From positions 1 to 12,490 of the forward strand of contig DATLAN010000002.1 in the NCBI GenBank assembly GCA_035527455.1: a stretch of 12,490 nt of DNA, read 5' to 3'. The notes beneath the pieces were generated by a model that was not told the DNA's origin, did no database searches, and saw only the letters and a program-made list of their open reading frames with translations. A program made the translations under genes and the position numbers. This document shows, in pieces, positions 7,291-12,490 of the stretch (positions are counted from its first letter, which is position 1; every line of letters starts with the position of its first letter). The stretch comes from DATLAN01 sp035527455. Its GTDB lineage: Bacteria > Planctomycetota > Planctomycetia > Pirellulales > Thermoguttaceae.

Positions 7291-7374
7291 CCCGAAAATG
7301 GGGACAGGCACCGTCGGCCGCCCGAGATAGCACTGAAAAAGCGTACCTCGACGGAGCCAGTCCCCATTTTCGGG
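7291..7374. repeat. Long imperfect inverted repeat (26-bp arms, 32-base loop)
   Basis: The left arm (7291-7316) begins CCCGAAAATGGGGAC and the right arm (7349-7374) ends GTCCCCATTTTCGGG. The arms pair at 24 of 26 positions, with A-A mismatches at two sites. The first 15 bp of the stem from the outside are perfect. The loop is 7317-7348. The motif pair GGACAGGCACC / GGAGCCAGTCC resembles repeats I recall from REP-like elements in several bacteria; that link is from memory. No transposase is present in the window. Confidence 0.85.
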
Positions 7375-7416
7375 CTCCCGCACCCACAGTCTGCGTGTCT
7401 TGACAATTCGCCAGGT

Positions 7417-7446
7417 TTGACTTCAGATGGGATAAAGCGTTATAAT
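7417..7446 (+). promoter_or_regulatory. Near-consensus sigma70-like promoter for the DUF1559 gene and probable operon
   Basis: TTGACT (7417-7422), an 18-base spacer, then a perfect TATAAT (7441-7446). Transcription would begin near 7453, with a leader of about 80 bases before the ATG at 7535. As the genes downstream to 12081 are tightly spaced on the same strand, this could drive all of them, although further promoters may exist. Confidence 0.7.
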
Positions 7447-7534
7447 CGACGGTGTCACCTGGGACAAAGAAGGGTCAGGGCCGTGCGGGCGGTCTGCGAC
7501 TCGAGGGCATTCTCTTCGACGAGAGGGAACTATC

Positions 7535-8524
7535 ATGGCTGCCGAGAAGCCAAGAGCGGGGGGCTTTACGCTGGTCGAATTGCTGGTTGTGATCGCGATC
7601 ATCGGGGTTCTGGTGGGGATGATCATGCCCGCCGTTCAGGCGGCGCGCGAGTCGGCCCGGAGCACCACGTGTCAAAACAATCTCAAAAACGTAGCCACGG
7701 CGATCCAGTCGCACGAAACGAGCCAGGGATACTACCCGTCCAGCGGGTGGGGCGAGAAGTGGACCGGCGATCCGGACATGGGTTACGGGCACTCGCAGCC
7801 GGGTGGATGGATCTATAGTATCCTGCCCGGCTTGGGAATGGAGAATGTGCACAAGTTGGGCGAGGGGGTCCAAGGTACGGGCAAACAGAACTATCTTAAA
7901 CGGCAGATGGAGGCCGTGGTCAACGTCCTGATTTGCCCCAGCCGTCGGCGGGCCATGAGCTATCCGGCAACGGTGGCTGAAGGGGCGGTCAACGCCGGAG
8001 GCACGCCCCAGAGGGCGGCCAAGACCGACTACGCGATCAACAGCGGCACGGTGTTCATGCCGGTTCCCGGACCCGATCTGAGTTTCCTCACGGATTACCG
8101 CAAGAAAACCGGTGACGACTGGACGCCGAAGGACTCTTGGATACGCGAGAGTTTCAACGGGATTTCCGGCCCACGGACCCAGATCAGAAGCGTTGACGAC
8201 GGCGAGGGGAACACGTACTTGGTGGGTGAGAAGAATCTCAACCCCCTGACGTATCTCACCGGCACCGACCCCGGCGACAACAACTCGATGTATCAAGGTT
8301 TCGGTCGTTCCGCCAATCGGTGGACCTCCATCAAGCCACAGCAGGATATTACCGGGGCAAGTGGGTCGACGGGATTCGGCAGTGCGCATTCCTCCGGCTT
8401 TCACATGGCCATGTGCGACTACTCGGTCCGTCCGATCAACTTCTCGATCGATCCTGGCGTCCATGGGCAGTTGGGCAGCCGTAACGACGGCGTAGCGGTG
8501 GACCAGGCGGAATGGCAGCGTTAA
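7535..8524 (+). CDS. DUF1559 protein with type IV pilin-like N-terminal methylation motif
   Basis: 329 residues. The N-terminus has GGFTLVELLVVIAIIGVLVG, a prepilin cleavage/methylation motif followed by one hydrophobic helix, as in pseudopilins of type II secretion or type IV pili. The helix continues into MIMPAVQAARESARSTTCQN, typical of DUF1559, a family greatly expanded in planctomycetes. The C-terminal motif is normally H-X9-DG; here H285 is followed nine residues later by D295 and then Tyr296 rather than Gly. The end, GSRNDGVAV, is also typical. Probably membrane-anchored or assembled at the cell surface; the exact role of the family is unknown. GAGAGGGA (7521-7528) serves as ribosome site, and a near-consensus promoter lies at 7417-7446. 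The lipoprotein gene follows after 25 bases. Confidence 0.92.
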   Translation: MAAEKPRAGGFTLVELLVVIAIIGVLVGMIMPAVQAARESARSTTCQNNLKNVATAIQSHETSQGYYPSSGWGEKWTGDPDMGYGHSQPGGWIYSILPGLGMENVHKLGEGVQGTGKQNYLKRQMEAVVNVLICPSRRRAMSYPATVAEGAVNAGGTPQRAAKTDYAINSGTVFMPVPGPDLSFLTDYRKKTGDDWTPKDSWIRESFNGISGPRTQIRSVDDGEGNTYLVGEKNLNPLTYLTGTDPGDNNSMYQGFGRSANRWTSIKPQQDITGASGSTGFGSAHSSGFHMAMCDYSVRPINFSIDPGVHGQLGSRNDGVAVDQAEWQR

Positions 8525-8549
8525 TCAGCACGTGGGGTCGGGGGAGTCG

Positions 8550-9164
8550 ATGAGCAGATTTCATTCGGGCTGGATTCTGGCGGCGATTGGCTCGACCCTC
8601 TGGTGCGGGTGCAGTTGCTCGCGTGCTCCGGACGCCCCCGACCTGAATCCCGGGGCCGCCGGCCAGGAAGCGGTCGCCAAGTACGACGCCAACGCCGACG
8701 ACCAGCTCGACGAAGATGAGTTGGACGCGTGTCCGTCGCTTCTGTCGGCCTTCGACAGGATCGACGCCGACAAAAACGGGCTGCTGACGGCTTCGGAAAT
8801 TACCGATCGCATCAAGAGCTGGCAGAACTCCGACACGATCCTTATGGGCGGCGGAGTCCACATCTTGCTCGACGGGAATCCCCTGACCGACGCCACGGTG
8901 GATTTCGAGCCCGAGGAATTCCTTGGCCCCGGGCTCAAACCTTGTCAAGGGAAGACCGGCGCGGGGGGCAGCGCCTCGCTAACGGGATCCCACGAAGAGT
9001 TCTCCGGCATCTATTTGGGCTTCTATCGGGTCAGCATCTCCAAGAAGGTCGACGGGAAGGAGACCGTCCCGGCGAAGTTCAACACCGACACGGAGTTAGG
9101 CCGCGAAGTCGCCGACGACGTCCCGGACGCCGGGATGATCTTGTTCGATCTGAAGAGCAAATGA
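8550..9164 (+). CDS. Lipoprotein-like protein with two EF-hands and a transthyretin-like C-terminal domain
   Basis: 204 residues from the ATG at 8550. The leader (MSRFHSGWILAAIGSTLWCG, then CSC) is hydrophobic and ends in a Cys-rich stretch that could hold a lipobox, although it is not a textbook LxxC. Two EF-hand loops follow: D46-E57 (DANADDQLDEDE) and D72-E83 (DADKNGLLTASE), both with the usual acidic pattern for calcium. Residues about 97-204 (GVHILLDGNPLTDATVDFEP, FYRVSISKK, VPAKFNTDTELGREV, ILFDLKSK) look like the transthyretin/carboxypeptidase-regulatory-like domain often encoded beside DUF1559 genes in planctomycetes. Probably exported, with unknown partners. A GTG start at 8532 is possible but has no ribosome site, while GGGGGAG lies just before 8550, though close. 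Its stop overlaps the next gene. Confidence 0.82.
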   Translation: MSRFHSGWILAAIGSTLWCGCSCSRAPDAPDLNPGAAGQEAVAKYDANADDQLDEDELDACPSLLSAFDRIDADKNGLLTASEITDRIKSWQNSDTILMGGGVHILLDGNPLTDATVDFEPEEFLGPGLKPCQGKTGAGGSASLTGSHEEFSGIYLGFYRVSISKKVDGKETVPAKFNTDTELGREVADDVPDAGMILFDLKSK

Positions 9165-10411
9165 GCATGGTTGCACGGCGGCCGGACCAAGAGCGGATCG
9201 TCATTACCGGCGTGGGACTCGCTGCGCCGGGCGGCAACTCGCTGGGCGAGTTCCGCGATAATCTGCTCGAAGGCCGCAGCGGCGTGGTCGAGTTCGAGAC
9301 CCGCTACTTCGGCAAGACCGTGGCCGGCGTGTGCGATTTCGACCAGTTGCGATACCAGAAGCGCAAAGAGGTCCGCCGCGGCACCCGGGCCGGCAGCGTG
9401 GCGATCTATTGCTCGCACGAGGCGATCGCCGACGCGGGGCTCGACTGGCAGAACATCGACAGATCGGCCGTGGGGATCTACGTCGGCGTGACCGAACACG
9501 GCAACGTGGAAACCGAAAACGAGATCTACCAACTCAAGGGGTTCGACTACGACACGCAGTACTGGTCCCACCACCACAATCCCCGCACCGTGGCAAACAA
9601 CCCGGCGGGCGAAATCTCGTTGAACCTGGGCATCACCGGGCCGCACTATACGCTGGGGGCCGCATGCGCCGCCGGGAACGCGGGCATCATCCAGGGCGCG
9701 CAGATGTTGCGGCTGGGAGAGTGCGACGTGGCCCTCTCCGGCGGCGTTTCCGAGAGCATCCACACCTTCGGCATCTTCGCCAGCTTCCACAGCCAGGGCG
9801 CGTTGGCCCACCACGACGATCCGACCAAGGCCTCGCGCCCCTTCGACGCCGATCGCAACGGGATCGTGGTGGCCGAGGGCGGCTGCATGTTCGTGCTCGA
9901 ACGGTTCAGCGACGCGAAGGCCCGCGACGCGGAAATCTACGGCGAGATCGTCGGTCACGCGATGAACAGCGACGCCACCGACTTCGTGCTGCCCAATGCC
10001 GGCCGGCAGGCCCAGTGCATCCGGCTGGCGCTAAGGCGCGCGGAACTCGGCCCCGAAGACGTCGACATCGTCAGCACGCACGCCACCGGCACGACCACCG
10101 GCGACGTGCAGGAGAGCAGGGCCTTGCGCGAGGTCTGGGGCCGGAACGGGCACACGGCGATGAACAACGCCAAGAGCTTCATCGGCCACGCCATGGGGGC
10201 CGCCGGCGCATTGGAACTGGCCGGCAACCTGCCCGCCCTGCGCGACGGCGTCTGCCACGCCACGATCAACCTCGACCGGGTCGATCCCGAGTGCGAGCTG
10301 CCGGGCCTGGTGGTCGGACAGCCGCGGGAATTGGGTCGGGTCGACACGATCCTGAACACGTCCTTTGGAATGCTGGGAATCAACTCAGTAGTCATCATCA
10401 GAAGGATCTAA
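9161..10411 (+). CDS. Beta-ketoacyl-ACP synthase, FabF/KAS II-like
   Basis: 416 residues, close to the usual FabF length. Predicted to condense acyl-ACP with malonyl-ACP in the cytoplasm. The complete Cys-His-His triad is visible: C169 in GAACAAGN, H307 in THATGTTTGD, and H343 in KSFIGHAMGAAGA together with K338. The N-terminus RIVITGVGLAAPGGNS is standard. The start at 9161 overlaps the lipoprotein stop as ATGA, suggesting translational coupling; an alternative ATG at 9167 would lose two residues. The frame is open further upstream, but that part lies under the lipoprotein gene and is not ketosynthase-like. The carrier protein gene follows after 21 bases. The adjacent FAD oxidoreductases point to a dedicated acyl pathway rather than housekeeping fatty acid synthesis. 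A specific substrate cannot be assigned. Confidence 0.92.
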   Translation: MSMVARRPDQERIVITGVGLAAPGGNSLGEFRDNLLEGRSGVVEFETRYFGKTVAGVCDFDQLRYQKRKEVRRGTRAGSVAIYCSHEAIADAGLDWQNIDRSAVGIYVGVTEHGNVETENEIYQLKGFDYDTQYWSHHHNPRTVANNPAGEISLNLGITGPHYTLGAACAAGNAGIIQGAQMLRLGECDVALSGGVSESIHTFGIFASFHSQGALAHHDDPTKASRPFDADRNGIVVAEGGCMFVLERFSDAKARDAEIYGEIVGHAMNSDATDFVLPNAGRQAQCIRLALRRAELGPEDVDIVSTHATGTTTGDVQESRALREVWGRNGHTAMNNAKSFIGHAMGAAGALELAGNLPALRDGVCHATINLDRVDPECELPGLVVGQPRELGRVDTILNTSFGMLGINSVVIIRRI

Positions 10412-10432
10412 GCACAAGACGGAGAAATCAGC

Positions 10433-10693
10433 ATGACGGCTGCCGAGATCAGTGACGCGATCGTCGATATCCTTTCCGACATCGCACCCGACGAAGACCT
10501 CAGTGATCTGAAAGAGGACGTTCCCTTCCGCGATCAGCTCGATCTGGACAGCATGGATTTCCTCGACATCGTCATGGAGTTGCGCAAGCGGTATCGCATT
10601 CAGATTCCCGAGGAGGACTATCCCGAGTTGGCCAGCATGAGCAGCACGGTGAAGTACCTCGCGCCGCTGATGAAGGACCTCGAGCGGGCATAG
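10433..10693 (+). CDS. Acyl carrier protein
   Basis: 86 residues, the usual size for a free-standing carrier protein. S40 in LDLDSMDFLDIV is the predicted phosphopantetheine attachment site. Helix II and the acidic surface (MELRKRYRIQIPEEDYPELA) are as expected for docking to a ketosynthase. The strong ribosome site GGAGA (10421-10425) lies seven bases before the ATG. It sits between the ketosynthase and the FAD oxidoreductase, 21 and 11 bases away, so it probably carries the acyl intermediate that these enzymes handle. It could also be a phosphopantetheine carrier for another activity encoded to the right of the window. Confidence 0.92.
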   Translation: MTAAEISDAIVDILSDIAPDEDLSDLKEDVPFRDQLDLDSMDFLDIVMELRKRYRIQIPEEDYPELASMSSTVKYLAPLMKDLERA

Positions 10694-10704
10694 CTACCAG
10701 ATCC

Positions 10705-12081
10705 ATGTACGATACGATCATCATCGGTGCCGGCATGTCGGGCCTGGCCGCCGGCATCCGATTGGCGCACTTCGATCAGAGCGTCTGCATCCTCGAGCGC
10801 CACCGGAGGATCGGCGGACTGAATTCGTTCTACCGGCAGCGCGGGCGGGACTACGACGTCGGGCTGCACGCGGTGACCAACTACACGCCGAAAGGGGCCC
10901 GACGAGGTCCCCTGGCCCGATTGCTCCGCCAGTTGCGGCTGGCGTGGGAAGAGCTGGCCCTTTCGCCCCAGGTCGGCTCGGCGATCGTCTTTCCCGGCGT
11001 GGAACTGAAGTTCACCAACGACTTCGGCCTGTTCGAGTCGGAGATCGCGCGGGAATTCCCCCGGCAGAAGGACAATTTCCGGCGGCTGGTGGCCGAATTG
11101 TACGACTACGACCAGTTGGGCCAGGCCGCCACGGCGACTTCCGCCCGGCAGGTCGTCGGCAGCTACCTCGACGACCCGTTGCTGGTCGAGATGATCCTCT
11201 GCCCGCTGTTGTTCTACGGCGGCGCGCGGGAGCACGACATGGACTTCAGCCAGTTCAGCATCATGTTCCGCGCGATCTTTTTGGAGGGTTTCGCCCGGCC
11301 GCTGGCCGGCGTGCGGCTGATTCTCGAGAAGCTGGTCCACAAGTTCCGCACGCTCGGCGGCGAGTTGCGTTTGCGCAGCGGGGTCGATCGGATCGCCGTA
11401 CGCAACGGCTCGGCCGAGAAGGTCGTGCTGGCGGACGGCAGCGAGCTGCACGCGCGGCGGATCCTCTCTTCGGCCGGGTGGCCCGAGACGATGCGGCTGT
11501 GCGACGACGGCCGGCGCATCGAGAAGCCGGCGCAGGTCCGGCTCTCGTTCGTCGAGTCGATTTCGATCCTGGATGCCCAGCCTCGGTCACTCGGGCACGA
11601 CCGGACGATCGTGTTCTTCAACGACTCGGAGGAGTTCGCGTATCGCACGCCGGACGACCTGGCCGACGTGCGCAGCGGCGTGATCTGCTCGCCGAACAAC
11701 TTCGTCTACGATCGGCCGCTGGCCGAGGGCGTGATGCGGATTACGGCGCTGGCCAATTACGAGCGCTGGGCCGCCTTGGACCGGGAGTCGTACCGGTTGG
11801 AGAAGCTCCGCTGGTACGATCGGATGGCCGCCTCTGCCACCCGGTACGTGCCCGACTTCCGCTCCTCGGTGATCGAGACCGACATGTTCACGCCCACCAC
11901 GATCCGCCGCTATACGGGCCACGAGAACGGTGCCGTTTACGGCGACGCGAAGAAGCGCTACGACGGCCGGACCCATCTGGACAACCTCTACATCTGCGGC
12001 ACCGACCAAGGCATGGTCGGCATCATCGGGGCCATCGTTAGCGGGATCAGTATTGCGAATCGGTACCTACTGAAGGCGTGA
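10705..12081 (+). CDS. Phytoene-desaturase-like NAD(P)/FAD-dependent oxidoreductase
   Basis: 458 residues. The N-terminal dinucleotide-binding motif is GAGMSGL (residues 8-14), followed by the acidic strand end CILERHRRIGGLNS and RGRDYDVGLHAV, as in the CrtI/CrtISO amine-oxidase-like superfamily. The C-terminus NLYICGTDQGMVGIIGAIVS is the matching FAD-binding block. No signal peptide or clear transmembrane helix is seen. Such enzymes desaturate, isomerise or saturate polyene chains. The substrate is not evident; given the neighbouring ketosynthase and carrier protein, an acyl-chain intermediate is as plausible as a carotenoid. The start is 11 bases after the carrier protein stop, with a weak ribosome site, so translation may depend on coupling. 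No carotenoid synthase gene is visible nearby. Confidence 0.87.
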   Translation: MYDTIIIGAGMSGLAAGIRLAHFDQSVCILERHRRIGGLNSFYRQRGRDYDVGLHAVTNYTPKGARRGPLARLLRQLRLAWEELALSPQVGSAIVFPGVELKFTNDFGLFESEIAREFPRQKDNFRRLVAELYDYDQLGQAATATSARQVVGSYLDDPLLVEMILCPLLFYGGAREHDMDFSQFSIMFRAIFLEGFARPLAGVRLILEKLVHKFRTLGGELRLRSGVDRIAVRNGSAEKVVLADGSELHARRILSSAGWPETMRLCDDGRRIEKPAQVRLSFVESISILDAQPRSLGHDRTIVFFNDSEEFAYRTPDDLADVRSGVICSPNNFVYDRPLAEGVMRITALANYERWAALDRESYRLEKLRWYDRMAASATRYVPDFRSSVIETDMFTPTTIRRYTGHENGAVYGDAKKRYDGRTHLDNLYICGTDQGMVGIIGAIVSGISIANRYLLKA

Positions 12082-12173
12082 CGTCGACGGGCGCGATGAG
12101 AAACCAAGGGAAGTGTTGCGACGAAATGGCCGTGACGATGTCAAGAACCAGCCCGGCTTCGACGGGAGATTAC

Positions 12174-12267
12174 GCCGAAGGCGTTGAACAACAAAGCCCA
12201 GGGTCGCGCAGCGCACCCTGGGATACGCAATGGCGTCACGGTCCCCGAAACCGCTTCGCGGTATGAC
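12174..12267. repeat. Probable dispersed planctomycete repeat with CCCAGGGT hairpin
   Basis: CCCAGGGT (12197-12204) pairs with ACCCTGGG (12215-12222) around a 10-base loop, CGCGCAGCGC, which can itself fold. A smaller hairpin, CCGC-TTC-GCGG, lies at 12251-12261. The phrase GCGTTGAACAACAAAGCCC before the main stem resembles a repeat I recall from Rhodopirellula and relatives, where it gives rise to many spurious predicted peptides. Only one copy is in this window, so the family membership and the boundaries are from memory and approximate. Confidence 0.55.
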
Positions 12268-12269
12268 CT

Positions 12270-12374
12270 GACAACCGACAACCGACAACCGACAACTGAA
12301 AACCGACAACTGAAAACTGAAAACTGAAAACTGAAAACTGAAAACTGAAAACTGAAAACTGACAACTGAAAACC
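12270..12374. repeat. Heptanucleotide minisatellite, 15 units
   Basis: Fifteen consecutive 7-base units with no gaps: three GACAACC, one GACAACT, one GAAAACC, one GACAACT, seven GAAAACT, one GACAACT, one GAAAACC. All fit GA(a/c)AAC(c/t). The homogeneous middle block suggests recent expansion; the two ends show older variant units. The array ends five bases before the ATG at 12380. It is not a CRISPR array, since there are no spacers. Confidence 0.92.
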
Positions 12375-12379
12375 TCCCC

Positions 12380-12490
12380 ATGCCCACCGACCGCCTCCAG
12401 AACGCCCGCGACCGGTACGACGTGATCGTGATCGGTGCCGGGTTGGCCGGCTTGACGGCCGCCAACACGTTGGCCCGGGCCGGACACGCC
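12380..12490 (+). CDS. FAD-dependent oxidoreductase, N-terminal fragment (continues beyond window)
   Basis: 37 codons are visible and the frame is open at the window end. YDVIVIGAGLAGLTAANTLA (residues 13-32) is a Rossmann FAD-binding motif, GAGLAGL, resembling the start of the oxidoreductase at 10705, so it is probably a second member of the same broad superfamily. The ATG at 12380 is the only ATG before the motif. There is no Shine-Dalgarno sequence; the bases before it are a pyrimidine-rich CCTCCCC and the minisatellite. A GTG just before the IGAG motif could be an alternative start. Its position suggests it works with the ketosynthase, carrier protein and first oxidoreductase. Confidence 0.75.
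   Translation, partial: MPTDRLQNARDRYDVIVIGAGLAGLTAANTLARAGHA

Larger units (their letters stand above)
7148..7534. other. Divergent intergenic region
   Basis: 387 bases without a credible gene, between the leftward GHL10-type gene and the rightward DUF1559 gene. It contains the leftward ribosome site, a long imperfect inverted repeat (7291-7374) and a rightward promoter (7417-7446). A small inverted repeat GATTCC-TATCC-GGAATC lies at 7261-7277. On the minus strand I see only a weak candidate promoter for the GHL10-type gene (TTGAGC, then CATGAT after 17 bases, around 7230-7255). The rightward leader from about 7453 to 7534 shows no riboswitch I can recognise. Confidence 0.7.
12082..12379. 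other. Intergenic region with dispersed element and minisatellite
   Basis: 298 bases without a credible gene inside an otherwise tight plus-strand run. The first part (12082-12173) shows nothing I recognise. From about 12174 to 12267 lies a stretch with several short hairpins, then the heptanucleotide array (12270-12374). No clear promoter and no purine-rich ribosome site for the next gene were found. Confidence 0.7.

Noticed and set aside
6014..7330. Plus-strand open frame (438 codons) with a QKEAE-repeat tail
   Set aside because: It is antisense to the GHL10-type gene. The repetitive tail is only the other-strand reading of the three 18-bp signal-peptide units.
7148..7387. 80-residue N-terminal extension of the GHL10-type protein
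   Set aside because: It would read through the intergenic inverted repeat and put the signal peptide in the middle of the protein; AGGAG before 7147 supports the shorter form.
7400..7405. Perfect TTGACA as a -35 box
   Set aside because: No good -10 lies 16-18 bases downstream; TTGACT at 7417 with TATAAT at 7441 has the right spacing and is preferred.
8532..8549. GTG start for the EF-hand lipoprotein
   Set aside because: No ribosome site precedes it and it adds six residues that weaken the signal peptide; ATG 8550 is preferred.
9331..10455. Arg/His-rich plus-strand frame overlapping the ketosynthase
   Set aside because: Out-of-frame reading of the ketosynthase gene, with no domain; the ketosynthase frame has full catalytic motifs.
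10944..12041. Arg-rich frame overlapping the FAD oxidoreductase
   Set aside because: Composition is typical of a shifted reading of a GC-rich gene; the FAD motifs are in the other frame.
12270..12374. CRISPR array
   Set aside because: Units are 7 bases and contiguous with no spacers, and no cas gene is visible.
12067..12468. Minus-strand frames with FSVFSFQ-type repeats
   Set aside because: The peptide repeat is only the translation of the heptanucleotide array, which is open in all frames read this way; there is no other protein evidence.

Overview
The window looks like chromosomal DNA from a GC-rich planctomycete, probably a Pirellulales-type or related uncultured lineage. The best taxonomic marker is the DUF1559 pseudopilin-like protein at 7535-8524. 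The adjacent EF-hand/transthyretin-like lipoprotein, the large secreted DUF4091 and GHL10-type glycoside hydrolase-like proteins, and several dispersed palindromic repeats of a kind I associate with planctomycete genomes all fit. No rRNA, tRNA, CRISPR array, integrase or transposase gene was seen.

Left part (1-7147) holds mostly minus-strand genes for exported enzymes. A partial M14 zinc carboxypeptidase (1-1052), with a cytosolic-carboxypeptidase-like N-domain and a twin-arginine-like leader, lies 52 bases downstream of a 1032-residue secreted DUF4091/GH123-like protein (1105-4203). That protein has a good sigma70-like promoter upstream. A short plus-strand gene for a 67-residue Cys-rich DUF6485-like protein (4444-4647) diverges from it. 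Facing that small gene is a secreted 817-residue GHL10-type protein (4694-7147). Three near-identical copies of a 24-base hairpin repeat (1083-1106, 4362-4385, 4700-4723) mark the boundaries of these genes.

The middle (7148-7534) is a divergent intergenic region. It contains a long imperfect inverted repeat (7291-7374) and a near-consensus promoter (7417-7446) that fires rightward.

Right part (7535-12490) is a tightly packed plus-strand run: DUF1559 protein, EF-hand lipoprotein, beta-ketoacyl-ACP synthase (its start overlaps the lipoprotein stop as ATGA), acyl carrier protein, a phytoene-desaturase-like FAD oxidoreductase, then a 298-base gap and the start of a second FAD oxidoreductase cut off by the window end. 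The gap holds a dispersed hairpin element and a 15-copy heptanucleotide minisatellite ending five bases before the next start codon. The ketosynthase, carrier protein and oxidoreductase(s) look like part of a dedicated acyl-chain pathway (polyene, ladderane-like or another unusual lipid). The product cannot be told from this window. This cluster and the repeat families at gene boundaries are the most interesting parts.
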